DNA of 64,000 bases from Spirochaetales bacterium (GTDB taxonomy: Bacteria; Spirochaetota; Leptospiria; Leptospirales; Leptonemataceae), in the NCBI GenBank assembly GCA_024233935.1, contig JACKOY010000013.1:1-64000 (forward strand), in the 5' to 3' direction. The translations under genes and the position numbers were made by a program. The number at the start of each line of letters is the position of its first letter. The stretch's first letter is position 1. Below are positions 7,777 to 17,409 of this stretch, in pieces. The notes beneath the pieces were generated by a model. It was not told where the DNA came from and did no database searches. It saw only the letters and a program-made list of their open reading frames with translations.

Positions 7777-10700
7777 ATGCAAACGAACGCAGTTATCGAC
7801 CTCGAAGCCTTCGATCCGCTCGTGCGAGAGTGGTTTCAAAAGACCTATGGTCTGGCCACTCCGGCCCAGCAACTTGCCTGGCCCGCCATCGCCCGCGGCG
7901 AGCATGTGCTTCTGACAGCGCCGACCGGAAGCGGGAAGACCCTTTCGGCGTTTTTGTTTGCCCTGAACCAACTGGCGACCGGGCTCTGGCCGGTGGGCGG
8001 ACTGCGCGTTCTTTATATCAGTCCCCTCCGGGCGCTGAACAACGACATTCGTGAAAATCTCTACGGACCTCTGGCCGGAATGCGTGCGGCCTTCGAACGT
8101 GCCGGGCGAACCTTCCCGGAAATTCGCGTCATGGTGCGCAGCGGCGACAGCACATCGGCAGAACGGCAGCGTATGCTACGGCGTCCGCCCGAAATTCTGA
8201 TCACCACTCCCGAAAGCCTGAGCATCTTGCTCACATCGGCGCGCGGCGCGCGTATCTTCGAGGGCTTGCGCACCATCATTCTTGATGAAGTGCATGCGGT
8301 GGCTGCCCGCAAACGCGGAGTACACATGATGAGCGGCGTCGAAAGGCTGGTTCCGATTGCGGGCGAAATTCAACGTATTTCCCTTTCGGCAACCGTACGC
8401 CCGCTGCAACGCATCGCCGATTTCGTGGGTGGTTATCGTCTGGTGCGCGACGCAGACGAGCAGGCCGTCTACGAAAAGCGCTCCGTGCGAATACTGGAGG
8501 CGCCGGGAGAAAAGAAGATTCATTTTGATGTGCGCTGGGTGGTCCCCCCCGAAGATCGCCAGCACGACGAAGAACAAGGCGAGAGTCCGAACGATGGCGC
8601 GGCCGAAACTGCCCGTGATCTCATCGAAGACGCTCCACCACGACTGCGTGGCGCCGATTTTTGGGAAAAACTGGTCGCCGAACTGCGCGCGGTTGTGCAC
8701 GCGCACCGGTCCACGTTGATTTTTACGAACAGCCGTCGCCTCGCCGAACGTATCAGTCACTTGCTCAATAGCGGCGAATCCGAACCCCTGGCGCTCTGCC
8801 ACCACGGCTCTCTATCACGCGAGATACGCCATGCGGTGGAACGGCGCCTGAAGGCCGGGGAGTTGCGCGCTATCGTTTCGACCAGCACCCTGGAACTGGG
8901 CATCGACATTGGTGCGGTCGATAAGGTAGTTCTGGTCGAGAGCCCACCGGCCATCTCGTCGAGTTTGCAACGTATCGGTCGCGCCGGACACCAGGTCGGA
9001 GCCACCAGCGAGGCCCTCGGATTCCCGGCTCATAGCCGTGATCTGATCGACATGGCGGTGCTCGCGTCTGCCATTCTCGAGCGCGACATTGAACCCATGC
9101 GGCCCATTCGCGGGGCCCTGGATGTTCTGGCCCAGGTCATTGTCTCGATTGCCGCCGGCGCCGACGGCAAAGAGATCCCCATTGACGAATTGTACGATTT
9201 TCTGCGCTCCATCGATTCGTACCATGAGCTGGGAAGGCGCGAGTTCGAGCTCGTGCTGGAAATGCTGGCCGGCCGCTATCAGACCGATCGTTTGCGTGAA
9301 CTGCGGCCACGCATCGCCATTCATCGTCGACGGGGCACCATTCAGGCCCGGGACATCGCAGCCCGTTTGATTTACCTGGCGGGCGGAACGATTCCCGACC
9401 GCGGTTACTTTGAATTGCGCCTGCTTGAGAATAACTCGCGCATTGGAGAGCTGGACGAGGAATTCGTCTGGGAACGGCGCGTGGGGGATACGTTTTTTCT
9501 GGCCAACCACTACTGGCGCATTGAGCGCATCACCGACAACGAAGTGCTGGTTCGTCCCGGTGACAGTAAAGAGGCCACGGTTCCGTTCTGGCGGGCCGAG
9601 GGTCTGGATCGTGATTTTCATTTTTCGCGCCGGCTTTCGATCGCGCTACAGGAGTGGAACGAACGCCTGGAGGAGTACGGGCTACCGGCCGACCTGGAGC
9701 GTCGCTTCGCCCTGGACCAGGAAAGTGCACGGGCCCTGATCGGCTTTTTGCGTCTGCAACGCACGCGGTCCGGAGTCTCCCTGCCGCACCGCAGTCATCT
9801 GGTATTTGAACACCTGCAGCCCCGCGCCCGCATTGGACTCTCGCGGCACGTCATCCACACACTCTGGGGCGGCCGTGTGAATCGGCCCCTGACGCTGGTA
9901 TTGCGTGCAGCCCTTTTGCAGCGGGTGGATTCACCGGTCAGCGTGCACGCCAACAACGACTGCATCAGCTGCGAGTACGATGGCGATGTCGATCTGGAGC
10001 AGGTCTTGCGGGAAATAGATCCCCTCGCACTGGAAGGACTGATCGAAACTGAACTGGAAGAGAGCGGTTACTTCGGCGCTCGCTTCCGGGAGGTTGCTGG
10101 CTTTGCGTTGCTTCTGCCGCGCCCGCGTTTTGGCGTGCGCATGCCGCTCTGGTTTTCCCGGAGACGGGCGCGGCGGTTGCTCGAACGCGTGCGGGGTTTG
10201 CCGGACTTCCCCATGCGCCTCGAAACCTGGCGCACCTGCCTGGTCGATGAATTCGACCTGGAAAATCTGCGAAATGAGCTGCAACGTTTCCAGGCCGGAG
10301 AATACCGAATCTCGCACATTAAAACCGTCGAGCCGACACCCTTCGCTGCAGACATCGCACGTTCTGAAACCGAAGAAGCCATGTACGACGACGACAGCCC
10401 GCATCCACGAGCTGCGAGCACGCTCGATGACGAGCTCTTGCGCGAAGTCGTATTTGGAGAACGCAGTCCGAACCTGGATGCGGCACTGCTTGAGGAGTTC
10501 GACGGGCGGCTCAAGCGCACTTTGCCGGGTTACGCGCCAACCCAGAGTCTCGATCTTCTGGAATGGATTAAAGAACGCCTGCTGATTCCAGTCGACGAGT
10601 ACCACAAGCTTCTGAGCTGCGCAAACCGCGACGGCGCACCGGAAGACCTGGCCGAGAGCATCGCAGGCGAAACACGCATCGTACGGCTCAAACCGGGAGC

Positions 10701-12303
10701 GGACGAGGTTCTGGTTTCTTGTGAAGAGATAGATCGCCTGCAGCGCCTCGGACTTGCCATTGAGGAGGAGGGCGGTCCGAAACACGGCGTTCTATTGGCG
10801 GAGGCGGGGATCGACCAGGACCGGATTATGGGTCTCGCGGACCTGGTCCTGAGCTATCTCCGTTACTACGGTCCGGTGGAGCCGGAGCCGGTTCTGCGCG
10901 TTTTCGGTTCCGGCCCGGAGAATGCGGAAATCCTGGATCGCCTGGTCGAAGACGGGTTTCTGGTGCGTGGAGCCCTGCGGGGTGTACCCGGCGAAGATCT
11001 GGTCTGCGAACGGGAAAACTTCGAGAACCTGCTGCGTCTGCGGCGCCGGCGGGCGCGGTCCGAATTGCCGGCTCTACCTCTGGAACGCCTGCCGCATTTT
11101 CTGGCCGTTTATCATGGCATTGGACATGCGGAACCTGCGGAGCCGGAATCTCAGGAAGAGCGACTGCGTCATGTGGTGGATCGTTTGCTGGGATATCCGG
11201 GCGATGCGCAGCTCTGGGAGAGTGACTTTTTCCCGGCTCGAATCAGAGCCTATCGGCCGCATCACCTCGATGAATTGATGAGCGAAAACGGCCTGCTCTG
11301 GTTTGGTTGCGGTCGCCGTAAACTGACCTTCGGCTTCGAGTTTGACGTGCCGCTCTTCTTTGCTGCAGCAGAAAATCAGGACGCCCAATTGCACGACGAA
11401 ACCGAGCGCCTGTTCGGCCAGGCGGGTGCACGCTTTCGGGAGAACGATCTGCTCGATCGCATTGGCGGGAGCCATCCGGTTTCTTTGCTCTGGAACCTGG
11501 CCTGGACCGGCCACGTGCATTCTTCAAGCTTTCGTCCGGTTCGCAAGGCCATTCGGGAGCGGTTCAAAAGAGAAGAGCAGGAGCCCGGGCAACTGCGCGG
11601 GCGCTGGCAACGCCAGGCCGCGGGCCAGGACTACTGGGGCGCCACGCCGGTTCCGGAGCGGGTGCGCGATCCTTTGCAAGAGTCGGAGCGTGTGCGTGAG
11701 CGCGTGCGTCTGCTGGTGAAGCGTTACGGCATTCTTTTTCGTGAGATCTTGAGTCACGAATTGCCGGGCCTGACCTGGTCGCGGGTCTTTCGAGAGCTAC
11801 GCCTCATGGAACTGGCCGGAGAGATTCGTGGCGGTTACTTTGTCGAAGGCATTCCAGGGCTCCAGTTCGCGGGGAGCCAGGCGGTTGGACTCCTGCACCG
11901 CGGCCTTCCCTCCGACCGCGTCTACTGGCTGAACGCGCGTGACCCGATTTCGCCCTGCGGTTGGCCGGCGAGTCTGACCGGGACCGAATCACCTCTGCCC
12001 CGTCGTGTCCACACCAACCACGTGGTTTTCCACGATGGCCGGGCCATACTGGTTTCCAGGAGGCACGGCGCCGAACTGACGGTTCTTTGTGATCCAGAGG
12101 ACTCGTTGTTGTCCCGGGCGGCTGGCCTCTTTCAGGCGCTGACGGGTCGCGCGGTTCGACCGCTTCCGCGCCTACGCGTCGAGCGCATCAATGGAGAGGC
12201 AGCCCTCCAAAGCCGCTATCGACCGGCTCTGGAAGCCATGGGGTTTCGGGCCGACGACCGATATCTGACTTTAAGGCCCGGGCCGGGTCTAACACACTCC
12301 TAG
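7777..12303 (+). CDS. lhr: Lhr-type large DEAD/DEAH-box helicase
   Basis: About 1508 residues, close to the roughly 1500 of full-length bacterial Lhr. The N-terminal third is a superfamily 2 helicase: Walker A TAPTGSGKT, motif II DEVH, motif III SAT, and motif VI QRIGRAGH. The following winged-helix and Lhr-core regions and a long C-terminal half match the long Lhr class, whose C-terminal part in E. coli has been linked to DNA glycosylase activity. It is likely a 3'-5' DNA translocase in repair. The ATG at 7777 (MQTNAVIDLEAF) is preferred over a GTG ten codons earlier. It is monocistronic, between the DUF5683 cassette and the HDOD gene. Confidence 0.93.
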   Translation: MQTNAVIDLEAFDPLVREWFQKTYGLATPAQQLAWPAIARGEHVLLTAPTGSGKTLSAFLFALNQLATGLWPVGGLRVLYISPLRALNNDIRENLYGPLAGMRAAFERAGRTFPEIRVMVRSGDSTSAERQRMLRRPPEILITTPESLSILLTSARGARIFEGLRTIILDEVHAVAARKRGVHMMSGVERLVPIAGEIQRISLSATVRPLQRIADFVGGYRLVRDADEQAVYEKRSVRILEAPGEKKIHFDVRWVVPPEDRQHDEEQGESPNDGAAETARDLIEDAPPRLRGADFWEKLVAELRAVVHAHRSTLIFTNSRRLAERISHLLNSGESEPLALCHHGSLSREIRHAVERRLKAGELRAIVSTSTLELGIDIGAVDKVVLVESPPAISSSLQRIGRAGHQVGATSEALGFPAHSRDLIDMAVLASAILERDIEPMRPIRGALDVLAQVIVSIAAGADGKEIPIDELYDFLRSIDSYHELGRREFELVLEMLAGRYQTDRLRELRPRIAIHRRRGTIQARDIAARLIYLAGGTIPDRGYFELRLLENNSRIGELDEEFVWERRVGDTFFLANHYWRIERITDNEVLVRPGDSKEATVPFWRAEGLDRDFHFSRRLSIALQEWNERLEEYGLPADLERRFALDQESARALIGFLRLQRTRSGVSLPHRSHLVFEHLQPRARIGLSRHVIHTLWGGRVNRPLTLVLRAALLQRVDSPVSVHANNDCISCEYDGDVDLEQVLREIDPLALEGLIETELEESGYFGARFREVAGFALLLPRPRFGVRMPLWFSRRRARRLLERVRGLPDFPMRLETWRTCLVDEFDLENLRNELQRFQAGEYRISHIKTVEPTPFAADIARSETEEAMYDDDSPHPRAASTLDDELLREVVFGERSPNLDAALLEEFDGRLKRTLPGYAPTQSLDLLEWIKERLLIPVDEYHKLLSCANRDGAPEDLAESIAGETRIVRLKPGADEVLVSCEEIDRLQRLGLAIEEEGGPKHGVLLAEAGIDQDRIMGLADLVLSYLRYYGPVEPEPVLRVFGSGPENAEILDRLVEDGFLVRGALRGVPGEDLVCERENFENLLRLRRRRARSELPALPLERLPHFLAVYHGIGHAEPAEPESQEERLRHVVDRLLGYPGDAQLWESDFFPARIRAYRPHHLDELMSENGLLWFGCGRRKLTFGFEFDVPLFFAAAENQDAQLHDETERLFGQAGARFRENDLLDRIGGSHPVSLLWNLAWTGHVHSSSFRPVRKAIRERFKREEQEPGQLRGRWQRQAAGQDYWGATPVPERVRDPLQESERVRERVRLLVKRYGILFREILSHELPGLTWSRVFRELRLMELAGEIRGGYFVEGIPGLQFAGSQAVGLLHRGLPSDRVYWLNARDPISPCGWPASLTGTESPLPRRVHTNHVVFHDGRAILVSRRHGAELTVLCDPEDSLLSRAAGLFQALTGRAVRPLPRLRVERINGEAALQSRYRPALEAMGFRADDRYLTLRPGPGLTHS

Positions 12304-12380
12304 CGCAAACGCAGTTCGAATTCTGCAAAAGTTCTTGTCCGGCATCGACCTGCTAAGGAGCTTGTGAAGCTTCAGACGCT

Positions 12381-13220
12381 ATGCCCGGATTTGAAATTAC
12401 CGAGATTCCACCGCTGCCGACGGTCACCATGGAAGTGATGCGCTTCGACCCCATGGCCGAAAGCGCCAGCAGCGCTTCTCTGGAGCGCATTGTCGCGGGT
12501 GACAAAGGTATCTCCAGCAACATACTCAAAGTGGCGAACTCGGCTTTCTTCGGTCGCTCCGGCTCGGTCAAATCGCTCCGGGATGCGATCACGCTTCTGG
12601 GTCTGAAGGCTGCGCGTAACCTGATCATCTTGCTGGCGACGAAGGAACTCTTCGGGCGCCTCAAGGCGGTCGCCTATCGAAGTCTGTTGCACGAGTATCC
12701 AATCGTCTGCGCACTGAGCGGTCTGGACGTCTGCAAACCACTGGGTCTTCTGGCTCTGCGTGAAGAGGCTTTCACCTGCGGCCTGCTTCACAATATTGGG
12801 ATGTCTGTGCTTGCTCTCAACACCGGTGAAAAGTACAAGGCTATCGCGGAACGCGCCAACCGCGAACCCGTGCAATTGCATGAACTGGAGATGGCTGCTT
12901 TCGGAAAAGACCACCACGAAATTGGTGAGAAGCTTTTTGAAAACTGGAAGTTGCCCGAAACGTACCGCAAGGCGGTTGTCGGCTACAACTACCAACCAGA
13001 AGAAGTCCCGCAACTGGACGACCTTGTTTGTGTCACCGGTCTGGCTTCTATGATCACACGGCGCCTGGTCGGGCTTCCCGAACTGCCTCAAACAGCCGAA
13101 AAGATAAGTGCGGTACTCAAGCGTTACGGCAAGCCCGAGGACGTGCTGGAAGCGTTTAATGATGATTACTACCAGGTCCTGAAGGAACACCCCTTTTACC
13201 AGATGGGCGTGAGCTTCTGA
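12381..13220 (+). CDS. HDOD-domain protein
   Basis: A 279-residue protein that is almost entirely one HDOD domain, the catalytically inactive relative of HD phosphohydrolases found in signalling proteins. Typical stretches are LPPLPTV near the start (IPPLPTVTMEVM), ISSNILKVANSAFFG, SLRDAITLLGLKAARNLII, and the divergent HD-like segment CGLLHNIGMSVLAL. It has no effector domain or transmembrane helix. HDOD proteins usually act as protein scaffolds in regulation; the partner here is unknown. It follows lhr by 77 bases and is convergent with ligA. Confidence 0.88.
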   Translation: MPGFEITEIPPLPTVTMEVMRFDPMAESASSASLERIVAGDKGISSNILKVANSAFFGRSGSVKSLRDAITLLGLKAARNLIILLATKELFGRLKAVAYRSLLHEYPIVCALSGLDVCKPLGLLALREEAFTCGLLHNIGMSVLALNTGEKYKAIAERANREPVQLHELEMAAFGKDHHEIGEKLFENWKLPETYRKAVVGYNYQPEEVPQLDDLVCVTGLASMITRRLVGLPELPQTAEKISAVLKRYGKPEDVLEAFNDDYYQVLKEHPFYQMGVSF

Positions 13221-13245
13221 GGCCAGTGCCGAACGGGCGAGGCGT

Positions 13246-15264
13246 TCATTTCTTTTTCTTGAGCAGTTTTAAAAACTCCGGTTCGTCCACGACCTGCACT
13301 CCGAGTTCCTGGGCCTTTTTGAGTTTGCTTCCGGCGCCCTCGCCCGCCAGCAAGTGGGTCGTCTTGCCGCTGATCCCGGACACTGTACGACCGCCACGTT
13401 TTTGCACTTCCTCCATGGCCAATTCACGGGGGTGAAAACTTTCAAAGCTGCCTGTGACACACCAGGTCTGTCCCGAAAAAATTTGCGGATACTGGTTGTT
13501 GTCCTGGGCCGGCGCGGTTTCCTCGAATTGCAGGCCGGCTTTCTTCAGATCTTTGATGAGCTCCAGGACTCCCGGATCCCGAAACTGATCGACGATGGCC
13601 TGGCTGGTACGCGGACCGATCCCATCGATCTTCTCGAGAATGTCGCGGGCCCCTTTCTTCTTCACGAGCTTCTGAATGGACTGAATGCTGTGGTAACCAT
13701 TGCGCAACAGCACATCTGTCACAAAGGGCCCGAGTTCGCGCAAGCCCAGGGATGGTAGAACGCGCCGGAAGGGTCGCTCCAGGGATGTTTGTATGCCATC
13801 CAGCAATATCCGGACCGATTTCTGACCGAAGCCATCCAGGCTTTCGAGTTCTTCGCGATGTTTGTGCAGCGAATATATATCGGGCAGTCGTCGTACAAAG
13901 CCACGTTCAAAGAGAATCCGGCAGATCTTTTCTCCCATGCCGGCGATATCCATTTGCTTGCGTTGACAGAAAAAAATCAATCGATTCAACAGCACGTCCG
14001 GACATTCGGGATTGGGGCATAGCCAGTCGACCGCCTCGGGTTCGCGTACAAGGGTTGTGGCGCAAGACGGGCATTTGTCGGGGTAGACAAATTCCGGTCC
14101 GTCACCAACCTCGATGACTTCCTCGACGGCCGGAATGATCTCTCCGCGTTTGCTTACACGCACGAAAGAACCGACCCGCACACCCAGTCGCCCAATTTGA
14201 TCCGCGTTGTGCAGTGTGGCGTAGCTCACTGTTGTGCCGGCCAGCTGTACTGATTCCAGGCGCGCGCGTGGCGTAACCCGTCCGGTGCGACCGACTGCAA
14301 CTTCGATTTCCAGTACCCGGGTTTCTGCGACTTCTGGTTCGAACTTGAGGGCGGTGGCCCAGCGGGGCGTGTTTGCCGTCGCCCCCAGAATCTCGCGCCG
14401 ATCGAGATCGTCGATTTTCAGTACCAGGCCGTCCACCGGCATCGGCATATCGTCCCGTCGCTTTTCGAAATCCTGAATCGTTTGTTCCAGCTCTGTTCCG
14501 GGAACAAAGGCGTTGTCCGGAAGAAGCGGAACGCCGAGTTCCCGTAACAACTCCAGGCGCACCCGATCGCTCTTCGGTCGCGCGCGCCCCTTTTTTTCGG
14601 GAAAGCTGGCGTCGAAGGCCGCCCAGCGCAACGGACGACGGGCCACTTCGCGGGATTTCTTGTGCTTCAGGCTTCCTGCGCTGAGATTGCGAGGGTTTGC
14701 ATAGACTCCCCCCATCGTTTCGTTGAAACTCTCAAAGTCCGCGTAGGTCATGTAGACCTCGCCGCGCGCCACCAGAGTCTCCGGCTTCTTGAGTTTGCGG
14801 GGCACGTTCTGGATCGTCAGCGCATTGGCGGTCACATCGTCGCCCACCTGGCCCGAGCCGCGGGTAACGGCGCGCTTCAGGACGCCCCTTTCGTAGTAGA
14901 GCACGAGCGTTGCGCCGTCGACCTTCCACTGGATGTCTACGACTTCCTGATCGTTTTGGAGGTGCTTTCGGGCCCAGGCCAGAGCCTCGGCGGTGGAATA
15001 GGTGTTGCCCAGGCTCAGGACCGGAATCGTGTGCGTGAACTTGGGAAAGTCATTGTCCAGATCCGATCCCACCGACCGGGTAGGGGAGTCCGGGCTGGCG
15101 AATTCCGGATAATCGCGTTCCAGTTGCTGCAGCTCTGCATAGAGGCGGTCGAAGGCCCGGTCCGATATGCTGGGAGCGTGTTTAACGTAATAGAGGTCCT
15201 GATGCTTCCGCACCTCCGCCTCAAGCTCGCGCATCCGATCTTTCGCGGTTATGCTTTCGCTCAT
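13246..15264 (-). CDS. ligA: NAD-dependent DNA ligase LigA
   Basis: A 672-residue NAD+-dependent DNA ligase that seals nicks in replication and repair. Domains in order: Ia with HQDLYYVKHAPSISDRAFDRL, the adenylation domain with the catalytic lysine K114 in KVDG, the OB fold, a four-cysteine zinc finger (CPSC...CPNPEC), helix-hairpin-helix repeats (e.g. KIDGIGPRTSQAI), and a C-terminal BRCT domain (GQTWCVTGSFESF...GKTTHLLAG). The length is normal. The protein ends in a short lysine run. It is convergent to the HDOD gene and, with a small gap, downstream of the Fur-family gene. Confidence 0.97.
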   Translation of the reverse strand: MSESITAKDRMRELEAEVRKHQDLYYVKHAPSISDRAFDRLYAELQQLERDYPEFASPDSPTRSVGSDLDNDFPKFTHTIPVLSLGNTYSTAEALAWARKHLQNDQEVVDIQWKVDGATLVLYYERGVLKRAVTRGSGQVGDDVTANALTIQNVPRKLKKPETLVARGEVYMTYADFESFNETMGGVYANPRNLSAGSLKHKKSREVARRPLRWAAFDASFPEKKGRARPKSDRVRLELLRELGVPLLPDNAFVPGTELEQTIQDFEKRRDDMPMPVDGLVLKIDDLDRREILGATANTPRWATALKFEPEVAETRVLEIEVAVGRTGRVTPRARLESVQLAGTTVSYATLHNADQIGRLGVRVGSFVRVSKRGEIIPAVEEVIEVGDGPEFVYPDKCPSCATTLVREPEAVDWLCPNPECPDVLLNRLIFFCQRKQMDIAGMGEKICRILFERGFVRRLPDIYSLHKHREELESLDGFGQKSVRILLDGIQTSLERPFRRVLPSLGLRELGPFVTDVLLRNGYHSIQSIQKLVKKKGARDILEKIDGIGPRTSQAIVDQFRDPGVLELIKDLKKAGLQFEETAPAQDNNQYPQIFSGQTWCVTGSFESFHPRELAMEEVQKRGGRTVSGISGKTTHLLAGEGAGSKLKKAQELGVQVVDEPEFLKLLKKKK

Positions 15265-15283
15265 GGTCGGAACGATGGCGTGA

Positions 15284-15826
15284 CTAGCCCAGATCGATTT
15301 GATCTTCGGGATTCACGTTTCGGCGCGCGCACTTGCCGGTTTCTTTCAGCTCGCGGCAGTGGCCGTAGAGATTTAGCGCGTGATCCTGCAGTTCAAATCC
15401 GTGGGATTTCGCGATCTTGTTCTGCAGCCGCTCAATGTCATCGTTGACGAACTCTTCGATGCGTCCGCAGTCAACGCAGAGGATGTGGTCGTGGTGGCAT
15501 TGGGTCGGGATGTGTTCGTAGTACCGGGCATTCTGGCCGAAGTTGTGCTCTGTAAGCACGCCGGCCTCGACCATGACCGAAACGATGCGATAAATCGTAG
15601 CCCGGGATATTTCCTGGCGTCGATCCTTAAGGTCTTCGGCCAGACTATCCACCGTGAAGTGATTGTGCATTCCGAAGATCTTCTCGGCCACCAACAGCCT
15701 TTGGTTTGTGATCTTGAGGCCGCGTTTGCGCAGGAAATTTGAGAAGATGGCCAGCTGGCGGTGCACATCGACTTTGCTTTTCTGGTCCACGACAAGCAGG
15801 CTGGACGAGCGCCGACCACGCGGCAA
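15284..15826 (-). CDS. Fur-family metal- or peroxide-responsive regulator
   Basis: Up to 180 residues. A winged-helix DNA-binding domain (NFLRKRGLKITNQRLLVAEKI and SRATIYRIVSVMVEAGVL) is followed by a dimerisation domain with the metal-binding HHDHILCVDCGRIEEF and HALNLYGHC. The structural zinc CxxC is present, so this is a genuine Fur/PerR/Zur-type protein; which subgroup cannot be decided by eye. The start is uncertain: a TTG immediately follows the previous stop, and a GTG at 15790 is an alternative that still keeps the whole HTH. It is last in an operon with the SGNH lipoprotein, thiL and the receiver-like gene. Confidence 0.9.
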   Translation of the reverse strand: MPRGRRSSSLLVVDQKSKVDVHRQLAIFSNFLRKRGLKITNQRLLVAEKIFGMHNHFTVDSLAEDLKDRRQEISRATIYRIVSVMVEAGVLTEHNFGQNARYYEHIPTQCHHDHILCVDCGRIEEFVNDDIERLQNKIAKSHGFELQDHALNLYGHCRELKETGKCARRNVNPEDQIDLG

Positions 15827-16486
15827 TTAAATTTGACCCGCAAAGCGCACCGAACGCTCCAGTCGTCGGCCGATCAAACGATAGCCGGCGTCGGTCGGAT
15901 GGACCGGATCGGAGTCCAGGTAAAGCAAGGGAGCGGCGGGGGCGGCGTCAAATACCTGCTCCAGATCGATCAGGATCGAGTTGGCCGGTGGGTTCGAACG
16001 CAGGGCGGCATTGTTGGCCGCGATGGCAGGGACCAGACTCGCGAGGCCGGTCCGGGGCATGAGGCAATAGTAGACAACTCCCAGGTGGTCTTGCCGCAGA
16101 CGGCTGTCAAAGGACGCCACCGCGCTCAGAAAGGCGTCCGGCCCGAGATAAAAGGCATCGTTGGTCCCCAGAGCGACAATCACCTGGCCGGGCGGAACGG
16201 TCCTGCTCTGGTTCAGGGCTTCTTCGAGATGCGCGGTCCAGTAGGCATAATCCTTGTTGATGACACCCCGGTGATACACGCGGAATTCCGGACCCAGAAA
16301 CTGCTCCAGATAGAAGCCGTCCGAATACTCTGTCAGCGAATCACCGACCACGAGCACCGTGCGTTCCGAATCCGAGACCGTGGACTGCAAAAGGGCCACG
16401 AGTTCCGGCGGGTCGGCCCGTTCCACGCACCGCATCCCGCTCAGCGTAAGAAGCAACAAGACCAGTAGTTCCAGGCGCGCCTTCAC
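15827..16486 (-). CDS. SGNH/GDSL hydrolase, probable lipoprotein
   Basis: A 219-residue SGNH-type esterase. The catalytic blocks are visible: block I VVGDSLTEYSDG with the nucleophile Ser, the Gly block, block III GTNDA, and block V DPVHPTDAGY with the Asp-His pair. The N-terminus MKARLELLVLLLLTLSGMRC looks like a spirochaete lipoprotein signal ending in Cys, so it is probably anchored on the outer face of a membrane. It overlaps thiL by four bases (ATGA). The substrate is unknown; such enzymes often deacylate glycans or lipids. Confidence 0.82.
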   Translation of the reverse strand: MKARLELLVLLLLTLSGMRCVERADPPELVALLQSTVSDSERTVLVVGDSLTEYSDGFYLEQFLGPEFRVYHRGVINKDYAYWTAHLEEALNQSRTVPPGQVIVALGTNDAFYLGPDAFLSAVASFDSRLRQDHLGVVYYCLMPRTGLASLVPAIAANNAALRSNPPANSILIDLEQVFDAAPAAPLLYLDSDPVHPTDAGYRLIGRRLERSVRFAGQI

Positions 16487-17409
16487 AGCCCGTCTCCGAA
16501 ATGCTCAAACGAACTTCCGGCAAGCTGCACAGAGCGGCCGTCCCTTTTCCAGAGTACGCGCCCGGTTCCCGATTCTGCCCGCCCGATCGCCGTACAGGGG
16601 AAATAAAGGTCCGGTGATTCTGAGGCCAAAAACAAAAGCTCCAGTTCTTCGCCGCTGTGAACAGCCATTTCCACCGGCACCGTGTATTCATCCACGCCTG
16701 CGCAAGGAACGCGCTCCAGTGAGATCTCCAGATCAAGGCCGCTCGCAAGGGCTAGACGGCCTGCATCGCTCGCCAGTCCGTCGCTGAGGTCTATCATGGC
16801 GCTTACAGAAGCATGCCTGGAAATTTCGCGACCCCAACCGATGCGCGCAATGGGTCGGCGATGCTTTTCCAGGGCCGATCGCGCCAGCGCCTCCGGTACG
16901 GTCGGAGCCGTGCCATTTAAGATTGCAAAGCCGAGGGCTGCGAGGCCGACCTTTCCGGTAAGATAGAGCGTATCGCCGGCCTTTCCACCGGAGCGCAACA
17001 ATGGCTGGTTCCGGTCGGCATGTAGCGACCCCCACATCGTAAGACCCAGAATGATCGCCGGCGCCCGGAAGGTATCCCCGCCCAACAATGACAGGCCCTG
17101 GGAGCGGCATTCAACTAAGAAGGCCTTCGCAAAGTCCCGCACAAAGTCTTCGTCGTGTTCGCGAGGCAGACCAATACTCAGCAGACAGGACCCGGCCGTG
17201 GCGCCGCTCGCAACGAGATCGGAGATGTTCACATGAATCAGTTTTAGCGCTATGTCTTCAGCGCTCGACCAATCCGGTCGGAAGTGTGTGCCTTCGACCA
17301 GCGTATCGGTCGTGACCAGAGTGTCCGACGCGCTCGAAGGCAGCAGTGCGCAATCGTCAAGCTGCCCGGCTTGCTTCTGAAACAGTGCGATGATCTCGTT
17401 TTCTTTCAA
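16483..17409 (-). CDS. thiL: Thiamine-monophosphate kinase
   Basis: A 308-residue ThiL, which phosphorylates thiamine monophosphate to thiamine diphosphate with ATP. The family features are the early acidic motif QLDDCALL, TDTLVEGTHFRPDW, NISDLVASGA, LLGGDTFRAPAIILGLTMWG, and SAMIDLSDGLASD, the last binding Mg-ATP. The size is normal. It overlaps the genes on both sides by four bases, so it is translated as part of one coupled operon. No thiamine biosynthesis gene or TPP riboswitch is in the window. Confidence 0.95.
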   Translation of the reverse strand: MKENEIIALFQKQAGQLDDCALLPSSASDTLVTTDTLVEGTHFRPDWSSAEDIALKLIHVNISDLVASGATAGSCLLSIGLPREHDEDFVRDFAKAFLVECRSQGLSLLGGDTFRAPAIILGLTMWGSLHADRNQPLLRSGGKAGDTLYLTGKVGLAALGFAILNGTAPTVPEALARSALEKHRRPIARIGWGREISRHASVSAMIDLSDGLASDAGRLALASGLDLEISLERVPCAGVDEYTVPVEMAVHSGEELELLFLASESPDLYFPCTAIGRAESGTGRVLWKRDGRSVQLAGSSFEHFGDGL